A DNA stretch of 64,000 nucleotides from positions 314,001 through 378,000 of the forward strand of contig JACVVK020000286.1 in assembly GCA_018292915.2 (NCBI GenBank), written 5' to 3'. The translations under genes and the position numbers were made by a program. The stretch comes from Batillaria attramentaria. Its lineage: Eukaryota > Mollusca > Gastropoda > Batillariidae. This document shows positions 53,737-64,000 of the stretch, piece after piece. The number at the start of each line of letters is the position of its first letter. Position 1 is the first letter of the stretch. The notes below the pieces were generated by a model. It did no database searches, was not told where the DNA came from, and saw only the letters and a program-made list of their open reading frames with translations.

Positions 53737-53942
53737 TAGTGAGATTTAGTAGGACTTCGTAAGGAGGACTTCGTTGAGCAGCGTAACCCATTTACATGTA
53801 AATTAGGCTCACACGGCAGAGGCCGCGAGCTGCTAACGCGCTGCGATTAGCTAATGGTACCCGTAACGTGCCTAATTTACATGCAAGTGGGTTACGCTGC
53901 TCAGCGAAGTTCTCCGTACGAAGCCCTACGAAGTCTCACTAT
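53737..53942. mobile_element. Foldback element with about 72-bp inverted arms
   Basis: The arms 53737-53808 and 53870-53942 pair with roughly 80-85% identity; the core GAGCAGCGTAACCCA and ATGTAAATTAGGC segments are exact or nearly so. A 61-bp GC-rich centre separates them. It looks like a small terminal-inverted-repeat DNA element; I could not find a convincing target duplication. Confidence 0.75.
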
Positions 53943-54165
53943 TAGCACAACGAAAGACAAGTACATTGTATATTTCTGTACATGTAAACATTGGATAGTA
54001 TGCCTGCTGTGTCCAACCTGTGCCAGCATGATTTTAGGCACAAATGCATGTAAGCACGCTGGCATGTATGTACGTATGTATGTTAAAAAAAAAAAAAAAA
54101 AAGTTCCAAAAACAAGAATAAAAGATTAGGAAATTCATCCGTGGCAAAGAAAAGAGAATGAAAGT

Positions 54166-54202
<37 letters not shown>

Positions 54203-55474
54203 TGTGACGTGCAAACACATAAGTACACACACACACGCACACACACACCTGTTTTTTGTGTGCGTTTTTTTTTTTTTTTTAAATCTTCACTCGTGACAAA
54301 GGCTGGGTCATTGTGAGCCAGAGACCCTTGCCACCTTTCCGCCTCCCGCACTCCTCCCCCGACCGTGCACCCATCATGCATCGCTCATCTCCCCACACCA
54401 TCACAACCCCTCCCTCCCCAACCCCTTTCTTTTCCTCCTGATCTCCACCCCTCTCCCCCTCCTGCTCCCCCCCCTCCCCTCCCTAAACTCCAAGTCAAAC
54501 TAACACAGACAATGTTTTTAGCTGTCGTCAGCTATATTTTCCCTGCAGGTGCACGCAGCAAAACACACAACCGGCAGCGGGACAGGTGATAATACAAACT
54601 GACGTTATCTGTCACATGAGACGGATATTTTGCAACGACAGCGCTGACTTCAGATCCGCTCTGCAGGCGACTGCTATGTGCGCCTATTACGCTGAAGATA
54701 AAGAAAAGAATAAAACGTGCGGGGACGTTTACAATTGACAAAGAAGAAAGCTCGAGGCGGACAAAGTCAAAGCACAAAGTGCTACAGGTGGTACATTAAA
54801 TTTGTGAAATTGAGGGGGTGCATGCGATGCACGACTGATTGGTATCTTTGTGTCAATGTTTTATCGCGCACTAGGAAGGTTATGTAGAAGAATGGGGTGG
54901 TGTATTTGAAAGTGTGTTTTTTGTTGTTTTTTTAAAAAGAAAAATCCATTTGTATGGAGACATTGTAAGGGTCGAGATGCAAGCCAACCTGAAGAGGAAA
55001 GAAAGCACTCAAAATGTTGCAATCAATCAATCAATCAATCAGTCAGTCAGTCACATTATACCATGGGACCACCATCAACACATTAAAAACAGCAGGTGGA
55101 CGCGCGCGCGCGCGTGTGTGTGTGTGTGTGTGTGTGTTGAAAGGGGGAGGGTGTAAGGGAGAAGAAATAAGTCTCAGTTTTCCAGAACTGTCTGACTGCG
55201 CACGGCAGGAACCGCTGCCTGGCTCTATTACGCTCCGTGGAAACAAATTCCGTTGATGTATGTGACAGCTGAAGTAATGATTTTGCTTTCTTTTCTCCCG
55301 TTCTTTCACGACGTGTCGTAACCTTAGTTCGGGGTCGGAGCGGCCTGTGACAGCTCCGTGATAAAATATACGGGTGCGTTTTTCGGTGAATGGGAAATAG
55401 TTTGTGGCGGAAGATACGTTAAATTGTCAGCCCTGCTCTTATCAGTTTGGCATAGCGTAGGAAGCTTAGAGTCG

Positions 55475-55515
<41 letters not shown>

Positions 55516-55900
55516 AATACAGAGAGAGAGACAGACAGACAGAGTCGGGGGGACTGAGCGAGAGAACGAACTGGGGCGAAGTACACGAACAAAACAACAA
55601 CGTGACAACGCCACCGGTGACTGAAGTCATAATGTCACAAGTTATTCATTTGCAACGCTGGGAGACAATTTCATAGTCATTACTGTATTACCAACTAAAT
55701 ATCAGTTTCACACACGGACAAGGTAAGGCGCGGCTGCAGATACTACTGACAGACCATAACCCACTGACTAAGAAAAGTAAAATTAATAATATTACTTGAC
55801 AACCGTGCCGATCAGTCTCTCAACGGTATGCAAGTTTGTTACTAAAAAAAACAAAAACTGACCAAACAAAAGGCAAAACAAAACAATAAAAATTAGCACA

Positions 55901-55932
<32 letters not shown>

Positions 55933-56356
55933 TGACACACACACACACACACACGCACGCACGCACCGTCTACACCACCCCTCTCGTACATAACTATCGT
56001 CTGCTGTCCTGCTCTTCATCATGTTCTTGTCGTCTGTCTACCTCACGCCAGGAACGGCGGTGCGTTGTCGTCTGCTCGTACGGTGACTACGTCCCCTGTC
56101 CCTACCCGTGGTTCACTCCCCCTGGCGTTCGCCGCCAGCACAACTATAAAACCGTAGGGGAGGGCTCAGAGGGTCGATTTCGGACACGGTATCGTCAAAG
56201 ATCGGTATTGGAAGAAAGGGCCTTAGCTTAATTAACGCTTTGGGTATCATCAAAGATTGTGGATAAGTTCTATAATCTTTGGTACTGTGGCAAGAAGACT
56301 GTTCCAGCAGTCCGGCCAACTTTTGAGAGTAGAGCATATTTTTCAGATGAGTGTGT

Positions 56357-56387
<31 letters not shown>

Positions 56388-56599
56388 GGCGCACATGTAT
56401 GAAATGCAAACTTTTAAGCTCTCATTAAGTAACCAATAAGAAATAAGTCAGTTTCGTGATCGCTCCGGGTACATCTTATACGCTTGAGGTAGCCTACGCC
56501 AGTGCTGTCCCTAAGCACGTGATTGGGATAGAGCGACTTTCTCTCTCTCTCTCTCTCTTTTTGCCCCAACTCTTTTTACTAGTTTCAGTGGTATTCCTC

Positions 56600-57045
56600 C
56601 CAGGTCATGGGTGGAATCCACGGAGGGCTCGAAAGCTGGGGCAATTTTTATTATGCATGAGGTTGGAGATGAGGATGATGGTAAGATGATCCCATGGCGG
56701 TCCGTGTGGTTTGGGACTGCGGGACAGGGCCGCATTCCACGCTTCCTGTCTAAATATCCCGGCGTTCACCAGGCCCAGGAAATAGAGCACCTGCGGTGCC
56801 GGCCGTGTAATCATCCACATCATAACTTAGACGTGTCATACCAAGGGAAGCACCCCCCAAAGTCGCACCCGTGAAGTGGATGAATCTCGGCTGTGTGGCA
56901 ACAGCCTGCCCATTGGGCCCATCGCAAACCCGCTCTGGGTAGGAGCCGACCTAGGCAGGAAAAATCCCTCTTGCTTCGGCTGGGATTCGAACCCGGGTCT
57001 CCAGGTCCATGGTCCGAAGTGCTAACCACTACACTACGGAGGCTG
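56600..57045 (-). mobile_element. tRNA-derived SINE-like element (family C)
   Basis: Read on the minus strand it starts GCCTCCGTAGTGTAGTGGTT, continues AGCACTTCGGACCATGGACC, then has a canonical B box, GGGTTCGAATCCCAGCC. The A and B boxes are well preserved. The body includes CGATGGGCCCAATGGGCAGG. The low-coordinate end is not defined. Confidence 0.75.
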
Positions 57046-57410
57046 GTGGAGCGATCTTTTCAGTCATGGCATTTAGACCAACGTAACATTTGTCTAGCCA
57101 CACAGTCCAGAATCAGATAGGAAGAAACTGAGATGTAAAGAGGAAGCAAGCAAACACTGAAACACAGACGACCGAAGGAAAACCAGCGAACAATCAGAGA
57201 CAAAATTCTGCACGTCTCTGCTTTGTCCTACACTGGTCGAGAGACATTGGAAAGGTATTTGGTTTAATGCTGACGTGCAGGGCCATATACATCATTATAC
57301 ATGTGTATCATGGTCATGTGATCGAGGCACGAAGTTCCAAAAGCCATGTATCTACTGGTAACTGTAACAAAATTTGATAGTGTAGTTTTTCACTTAGTTC
57401 CTGACAGCCA

Positions 57411-57500
57411 CTGCCGGCTGGTTCCAAATATTTGTGATGGCCTTTTTCTCGTTGCCCCGTCTGTGATATCACCCTTACGTGCTGGAAAAGGACGCTAAAT
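57411..57500 (+). mobile_element. 5'-truncated SINE fragment (family A)
   Basis: CCGGCTGGTTCCAAATATTT and GTTGCCCCGTCTGTGATATC match the 3' half of the element at 8335-8509. Confidence 0.8.
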
Positions 57501-57599
57501 TCATCCCCTCTTCCCCCCCCCCCCCCGACAGCAACTGAACAACGCGCTATTGAGTGAACTTGGTCACTTAGGCGTCCGTACTGAGACCTAATACAGTAC

Positions 57600-59057
57600 A
57601 ACGACGACTCTCCCTTTCAGTTGCGTGTCCTCACTATATCCCGTCCCGTTCTCTCTCTCGCTTCCAGTTTTGTTCAGTTTGGGAGGCCTTTGAACTGGCG
57701 CGTACACCTAGTCGGACACCAGCTATACCCCGCGTCCCATCGCTTGTCACGCGCGCTGCTGTGTCGTGGACTGACTGACTGACTGACTGGCGGCTTTCGC
57801 TCGCCGAACCTCAGTTTGCAGTTGGGAGCACTGACACGTTCCGAGTTGTTGGAGTTTAGTGTTGATCCCTCAGTTCTTGTGTGTAAGTGGTGTGTGCGTG
57901 TGTGCACATGACTCGAGTATTGTCTCAGTGGACCAGTGTGCTGCATCTTGTTCAGTGTGTGCAGGGGTATATTGTTGGTCAGTTCGCACGAGGACGGAAT
58001 GATGTGGCGTTGTGTCATCAGTCACCAGACCAAGGGAGATACGCAGTGAAAGTGAAAGTGGAAGTGACAATCGTTTAGGTGACAGAGAAGAAAGATAAAG
58101 TGGTCGAAAAGTGTCGGAGCATAATATAAAAGAGACGACCACCGCGAAAAGTAGTGTACGATATGATTGCCAAACAGGCGAAAGTGAACATAGAATTAGG
58201 AAAAGGGATGATAATAATAAAAAAGCGAAGCAAAACTGAAACAGAAAGGAAAGAACAGTAAAAAGGCGCCATTGAAGGAAATGAAGATAAACTGCATGAT
58301 TTTGTTTGCAGTAAAAACAACACATACGAAACAACCCCCCCAAAAAACAACCAAACCCCAACGTGTTGTGACTGTCAAAATAATGGGAAGATGAGCGCAA
58401 AGTGGACCACCACTGCCTTGCAAGCACTCGAGCAAGGATTTTTACCGCTGCTGCACCGCATTGCCTGTAAAAAAGAAGAGAAAACCCGTCAATATGTTTA
58501 CAAAGAGGACATTTTGCTTGCCCTGCACAACTGCGTGCTCTTTACGTAATCGCTGAAGTGTTACCACCGGGCCACTGACGTTGAAAACCTCAACGATCGG
58601 GAGATTACAGCAGACTGTAATTTAGTGTGTGTGTGCAGCCCTTGTTAAAAAAAAGAAAAGAAAAAAAAAGAAAAGCACGTAGTGAAGGATTAAAGTGCTG
58701 AGCGACGTCAAAACAACTTCTTCTGAACTTGTCCCAACAGAAATAAAGCACCGATTGCAAAGCTGCGTAACCGCAGTTTGCAAGCGGACAATAAAACAAG
58801 GATAAACACAGGAGCATTAACATGGATTTTCCCACCAGTATCCTTGAACTGTGAGACGTTTTGCACACTGACTCACCCGGGCGTCTGTGGCTGTGACTGA
58901 TCATCACAGTTAAAAAAAAAAAAAAAAAAAAAAGGCCGACACGTGCTGGTTGTGTCAGCTTGGATCTGCGCCGGTTTTCGTCGTCGTTGGCGTCGTTGTG
59001 GGGGTGGTGGTGGTGGTGGTGACCTGGACGTGTGCCGGGGTGGCTCGATCCAGAGTG
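57600..59057 (+). promoter_or_regulatory. Presumed promoter and 5' UTR of the GTPase gene
   Basis: Relatively GC-rich before 57850, with a GACT repeat (57771-57790). A run AGTGAAAGTGAAAGTGGAAG (58045-58064) contains GAAANNGAAA, the core recognised by interferon-regulatory-factor proteins. The transcription start and any 5' UTR introns are not determinable. A poly-A/GT-rich stretch (58911-59030) precedes the ATG. Confidence 0.35.
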
Positions 59058-59115
59058 ATGAGGATGAGCAGCCTGAGGGTGGTGATACTGGGTGACGGAA
59101 AGGTGGGGAAGTCAG
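59058..59115 (+). CDS. First coding exon of a P-loop (Ras-superfamily-like) GTPase, partial
   Basis: From the first in-frame ATG the exon encodes MRMSSLRVVILGDGKVGKS plus the first base of the next codon, then a GTGAGT donor at 59116. A beta-strand (LRVVIL) followed by G-D-G-K-V-G-K-S is a perfect Walker A/G1 box (GxxxxGKS) at the very N-terminus, as in small GTPases. The exon is split right after the P-loop Ser in phase 1. The rest of the gene was not found up to 64000 and probably lies beyond. The subfamily (Ras, Rab or another) cannot be fixed from 19 residues. The start could also be the second ATG, at 59064. Confidence 0.7.
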
Positions 59116-60037
59116 GTGAGTCACTTTCTGTATGGCATTTTTCTCTCCAACAAATTTGATTGTTAAAAAAATGAACACCCCCCCCTCACTCCCTACCAAA
59201 AAAAAAAAAAAAAAATGAAACAAACAACGAACAAAAACCAACAACAACCAACAAACAAAATGAAAAAAAGCCCCCCAAAAGTAGGAAAACAAATAAAACC
59301 ACTAAGATACAACAATGATAACAACAGCCCATAAATACCCCACAAACCAGCCAGCCCACCAACCAACATACAAATCCCCCCCTTAAAAAAAACCGAAACA
59401 AAACAAAACAACAACAAACAAACAAAAGCAAATACCCCACCCCAAGACAGTGTTTGATGTCTAATAAAACTATACTGCATCAACCCCCGTCTCCTCTCTC
59501 ACAAGCTTGAATGAACTTATCAGTGTTGACGTACAAGATGAATGTGACAATGCCGCCGTTGATGAGAGAGAGAGAGAAGGAGCCAGACAGACAGACAGAC
59601 AGACAGACAGATGGAGATATGACAGTATTGACAACCCCTACAATTTATTTATTGCAAACGCAGTATATTTTCATTTCACATGCAAAGCAGCCAGACACAA
59701 TGGAGTAGGAAGGTGTTTCACAGGCGTGCAACACCCTTCATGATTGTATGGCTTGTATGTATGAGTCACCCAAATTGCAACGACAGAAAAATTACTGGCT
59801 TTCTGTACCGCGTCTGCCCACCCAACCCCTCCCCCTCCCCTAAAAAAAAAAAAAAAAAAACACCTATAAATTCCAGGTCACGACAAGGCCAGTCATTTTC
59901 ACAATTACTGTATAAAAGACGATAACTGAAGAAAACTACTTTTCACGGGATTTTTTTTTTTTTTTTTACAAATTTCGTACCGCGCACGAGTATCCCACGT
60001 TCTTGACTCTTTTTATGGTTTTGGCCTTGTATGCGGA

Positions 60038-60351
60038 TTTTTTTTAAAAATACTTTATTATCCCTTTCGGGAAATTCGGGCTGCCTCCCCCGGGGGAAGC
60101 GCGTCGCCGCAATGCAGCGCCACCCAATACCTTTTTTTATTTTTTTTAACAATTTTGCTGGGGGAGGAAAGCCGGATAATCCGGAGAGAAACCCCCGATG
60201 AGCAGCCCGGTAGCCAGGAAACACCGGTACCACATATCACAAGCTCGACCTGGGCTCGAACCCACGCTTCATCGCCATGACATCGGTGGCGGCCGTTCAG
60301 TAGCGCAGCGGCTAAATCCGACGCGCTACCTACTGGATCACCGCTCACCCC
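60038..60351 (-). mobile_element. tRNA-derived SINE (family B), inverted copy
   Basis: The reverse complement starts GGGGTGAGCGGTGATCCAGT and matches 49451-49775 along its length, including GGGTTCGAGCCCAGG, the TCCGGATTATCCGGC palindrome, and the GGGATAATAAAGTATTTTTA tail. It has an extra T/A-rich stretch near 60131-60148. Confidence 0.9.
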
Positions 60352-60899
60352 TCATGAAAGATTAACGATTCCTTGCTGGCTCTTACTGCAGCATACCGTC
60401 ACGAGTATAATCAAAGTGCAACACTCCCACAAAGCCAAATTGAAATCCAATGAAATTAATTATGATTTGTTTAGTGAGGCCACGGTACACAACCCCAAAC
60501 TTACTAGTATAGGAACGAGTTCAAAAAAAACAAAACAAAAACAACCACCAGAGTACCACTTTAAAAGACTACTCCTATCGACTCCTATCGACCCCTACCT
60601 TCAAAGGACAATACCAGGGGAGGTTGAAAGTGCCATTTGGTTTCACTGGGAGAACCGCAGTAATGGAGCTATGATGGTTTGTCTCAAAAGGTGAAGTTCG
60701 TCCCATGCGTCTCCGACCCCGCCGGACGGGCCATAAACCCGGCGGGAACAGACCACTACACGACACTAAACGCTCCTTAAAATTCTTTATTTTATATTCT
60801 CCCTCTTCCCTGTAGCGGTCAGTGGCTGGGTGAGCAGCTCAAGGACGAACGTAGAGAGACAGAAAGGGGCAGCAAGAAAAATTGCTGACAAGACAGAAC

Positions 60900-60901
<2 letters not shown>

Positions 60902-60959
<58 letters not shown>
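60902..60959. repeat. (GT)n microsatellite
   Basis: Twenty-eight uninterrupted GT units, followed within 30 bp by a G-rich run. Confidence 0.97.
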
Positions 60960-61935
60960 GAGGTGCGAGTGGATGTGGAGGTTGGGGGGGGGGGGGGTTG
61001 TAGGTAATGGACTGAGGGGTTTGTGATTAACGTCTTTTGGCTACAAAGAAAAATTATTCCAAGCAAGAATACTTCTTCTTTTTATGGGGGTGGAGGGGAA
61101 GCAGGGGGGGGGTGGGGGTGCGGGGGTGCGAATGGAGTAGTGATCGGGGGAGGGGGGATGATGGAGGGGTTTGTCATGTCGTCTTGACTGCAACAAAGTC
61201 ATTTCAAATACGCAAAGAATTCTCCATTTTGTGAAAATACTGGCATCTTTGTCATCCGAGAGAGCACGCGGCAAACACGTTTCTCCAGCTGGGATCCATT
61301 GTTGCCCAAAATAGAGCATTGGTACTGAAGCGACTGCCTCATTTTACGGGTGGGTGAACGGGTGGAAAACGCGTAGTCGTTGTGTCGGTACACCCTCTTA
61401 CACACAGGAGACTGCGGGGCGATTCCGAAGGGTTACATGACCAAGGGTTGGGTATACATGTACACTTTGACAGACGGGCGGCCATTCAGTGCTGCTGAAA
61501 TCTAAACCAAAAAGTCCTGCGACCATAATGACAATGCCACAACGCCATCAAGTCCCCGCGGGAAGGAAACCCCGACGACCGACCCGAACGAAAGATGCCA
61601 CACATACTCAGGACTTCACATCCCGGCGTGGGACGTGTTTAGGAAAAATTGTTATGTCCTGACTGACTGACTGACTATAATAATACGCGATCGTTTTTGG
61701 GACTTTGTGGCTTCTAATACAAGAGAAATACCACTTTCTTATGGCCTACGGTCCGTTACTGAACAGACTGGGACTCGAACTGAAAATGTCTAAAAATACT
61801 CGGCAACCAATCAGCGCCTTCTAGTTGGTCCTCAGTCAACCCGCAAGGAAATAACGTCTTCTGCGCCCGATTGTAAAAGTCGAGGTTAATTTAACCCAAG
61901 GCTATGGGCCTAACCCAGACTAGGACAAACGAAAC

Positions 61936-61938
<3 letters not shown>

Positions 61939-62021
<83 letters not shown>

Positions 62022-62085
62022 GGGGAAGTAAGTAGCTCACCTCCTAGATCTAGGGAGCGCTCTCAGCTTTACTTACTTCCCCTAC
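61939..62085. repeat. (AT)n array of about 80 bp plus adjacent hairpin
   Basis: About 40 uninterrupted AT units (61939-62018) are followed by an exact 16-bp inverted repeat, GTAGGGGAAGTAAGTA (62019-62034) against 62070-62085. The spacer contains the palindrome CCTAGATCTAGG. A second, short AT run lies at 62144-62168. Confidence 0.95.
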
Positions 62086-62767
62086 TTTCAAATTGACCTG
62101 ATTGAGCGCATGTTTTCGGCTTTAGTAACGCCTTTGTTCCTATTCTATATATATATATGTATATATATTAAAAAAGGAGGCGAAGAAAGGAAGAAATAAA
62201 TCCTATAACGGCTTAGACACCTTGCTGGAATGGACCTGCTTCCTGATTAAAAAAAAAAGAAAAAAAAAGAAGAAGAAGAAAATGTAATCCTAGAGCTAGT
62301 TTAGTTCGAGGTTAGACTCTAACCCGGGGCTAAAATCTCTAACCTCGACTTCTACATGCGGAGCCAGGTCAGTACGCGGTACACTTCTAAGACAATATAT
62401 ACGCCGACCAGAGTCACTTCAATGGTTTCAGATGCCATACTGTGACCCAGGTGACTGATTCCGATGCACGGATTGGGCGCGTTTGATTTTGATATGTTTT
62501 CCACACGCTGTTGTATGTGTCTCATGGGTATTGGGACTTTAAGCCCCCAAACACCCACCCAACTTCATTGTAAGTCTGTAGCGTCACCCCCCCCACACAC
62601 ACACACACACACACACACACCCACCCACCACACACACAGAGTTGCAGGGCACCCGTAACAAGCTTCATAGCTTCGTGCAGAGAGCCGTGTTATTATCGAA
62701 AGAGAAGAAGGATTTACTTTCATGGGATCACGTACCAGCCGTACTAACTCTTCTGTATGTCCTCTTT

Positions 62768-62799
<32 letters not shown>

Positions 62800-64000
62800 T
62801 TAAGCTTGGTGACACTCATCCAAGGATGGGTTGTTTTCTCCTGGTTGTTCACTGGACAAGGGATGTGGGATTTTCACACTCTACTTCACATTAGACACGA
62901 TGTGCACAGACAAGCGTAGAAGTGTTTACGACTTCTGTGTTGTTCGTTTAATTCCAGTCAGCTAAGTTTTTAGGCGCGAAAAGTAAAGTTGTTTGTTTTC
63001 TATTTCACAATTCACAAGAAGGAGCATAAACTTAAAAAAAAAAAAAAAAAAAAAACTCAGCTGCATTTTCAGGCGACATATCTCTGTCACTACATCTGAG
63101 TTGCGCACAAAGGAAAGCAGAAAGAAAAGCTAGGGATTAAAAAAAAAATCGTTACGGGAGCTAACTGACGTAACAGTTATACAGTCTAGAGTTTATCCCG
63201 TAAATCACGTGCTCTCTGGTGCACAGCGTGGGTTAGGGACACCACGCAGTCTCCTCAGGTTTGAGGAGACTGTTCGGGCTGAAGCGTGAGCTGTACAGCA
63301 AAGATTGCAAAGTCTTTGGTTAACTCTTAATAGCGGCCCATGCAAAACTCGCAATTTTATTTGAAATCCTCAGATCACTGGAAGGCACTTCAAGCCACTA
63401 TTCATGCAATCTGTAGTGGTCTCGGGCCCAGCGGGGAAGGCCCGCGCCTTGCGTAGTGGTGGCTCGAAGTGGCTCGTACCGGTGTGCATGCAGTGGCTTC
63501 CTCTTTTCAACCTTAGCAGGGGGAGGTCGGGCTCTTAAGAGTTAAAGCGTCCGTCCGAAACACGTTCCAGAGCGCAGCCCGAAAAATCTACCTCAGGTTT
63601 GAGGCCGGATGCCGTCCCGAACCCGTGTTTTGCACCAGGGAGCACGTGATTTGTCGGGCTGAACTCTAGATACTCCTTGAGTTTTCCCAATCTAAGATAT
63701 GACGCTTGACAGAAAAGCTCTACATTTGTACATGTTTTCTTCACGTATGGACTGTTATGTAATCCGGCTACAAGGAAATATCCTTATCAATACCACAAAC
63801 CGTGCACAGCTCTCCTGGATTTGCCAGACTGCGATACAAAGTTTGGGGGGAGATTTTCGTGGGGGATTCAAACCAAGCCAGTGCAAACCCCCACTGCAAA
63901 CAGTCGAACACATTCGCACCATGTTCAAGCAGATATGCAAACTGACCCAAAGCAAACAGCTTGTCTGGGAACAGACCGTTAGGCAAGGAGCTTTTGACAA

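Larger units (their letters stand above)
52104..57600. other. Intergenic spacer between ACAT1 and the GTPase gene
   Basis: No coding exon recognised. The region is repeat-dominated: CA microsatellites (52213-52324, 52863-52919, 54167-54200, 55473-55512), a TTCAA/TTTATTGTC retroelement tail (52797-52850), a foldback element (53737-53942), a pyrimidine-rich stretch (54340-54490) and SINE remnants. GA-, CGCG- and GACA-type simple repeats are scattered after 55000. Confidence 0.6.
59116..64000 (+). other. First coding intron of the GTPase gene (as far as seen)
   Basis: No further exon recognised. Contents: a GACA run (59586-59612), an inverted SINE (60038-60351), GT and AT microsatellites, G-rich runs near 60980-61160, a hairpin at 62019-62085, CTT-type and poly-A runs (62760-62800, 63032-63055), and AC tracts at 62594-62640. 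The last kilobase is less repetitive; I see no domain signature in it. Confidence 0.5.

Noticed and set aside
56900..57045. Possible functional tRNA gene on the minus strand
   Set aside because: The promoter boxes are good, but a full cloverleaf is not evident and a SINE-like body follows.
57870..58427. 185-codon open frame on the minus strand upstream of the GTPase gene
   Set aside because: No ATG-supported start that I can confirm, Phe/Leu/Ser-rich low-complexity translation, and no domain signature. It is the complement of an A-rich 5' flank.
58950..59057. Val-rich hydrophobic N-terminal extension of the GTPase
   Set aside because: The frame is open but begins without an ATG; the GTGGTGGTG run is simple sequence in the 5' UTR.
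59186..59483. Overlapping Cys/Phe/Gly-rich frames on the minus strand
   Set aside because: Low-complexity translation of A/C-rich simple sequence.
63755..64000. 81-codon open frame at the right edge, minus strand
   Set aside because: No recognisable domain and no splice context; probably chance in a less repetitive stretch.

Overview
The window is animal nuclear DNA with intron-rich genes, long introns and GT-AG splicing. It also carries a dense load of CA/GT microsatellites, tRNA-derived SINEs, small inverted-repeat DNA elements and an RTE/BovB-like LINE. The frequent TACATGTA-type palindromes and an element built like the 'pearl' repeats of bivalves suggest a mollusc, perhaps a marine gastropod. 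That is an inference from repeat style, not a marker-gene identification.

Four gene loci are visible. (1) 746-30951, plus strand: a complete REPS1-like gene (RalBP1-associated Eps15-homology-domain protein). I traced 22 coding exons whose phases all join, giving about 816 residues with two EH domains, a proline-rich middle and a C-terminal coiled coil. A long 3' UTR may run to a poly(A) signal near 37271. (2) 40302-43886, minus strand: seven coding exons of a small stand-alone macro-domain protein (Macro_2 type); its last exon was not found. (3) 44138-51490, plus strand: a complete mitochondrial acetyl-CoA acetyltransferase (ACAT1) of 13 exons and 410 residues, with a poly(A) signal at 52098. 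(4) From 59058, plus strand: only the first coding exon of a P-loop GTPase, which continues beyond the window.

REPS1 and the macro gene converge. The macro gene and ACAT1 are head to head, with 251 bp between their start codons, so they probably share a bidirectional promoter.

The introns and spacers hold the unusual material. There is a full-length LINE with an intact ORF and 12-bp target-site duplications inside a REPS1 intron (13956-17234). There is a 734-bp hAT-type element with a perfect 8-bp duplication (3761-4494) and a 689-bp mariner-type element flanked by TA (46334-47022). A pearl-like element carries serial TCAAGGTCA motifs (26228-27315). A perfect 36-bp hairpin lies at 21950-22032. 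A 109-bp tandem array directly abuts a splice acceptor of the macro gene (41925-42800). At least four SINE families are present. I saw no prokaryotic system, CRISPR array, rRNA or functional tRNA gene.
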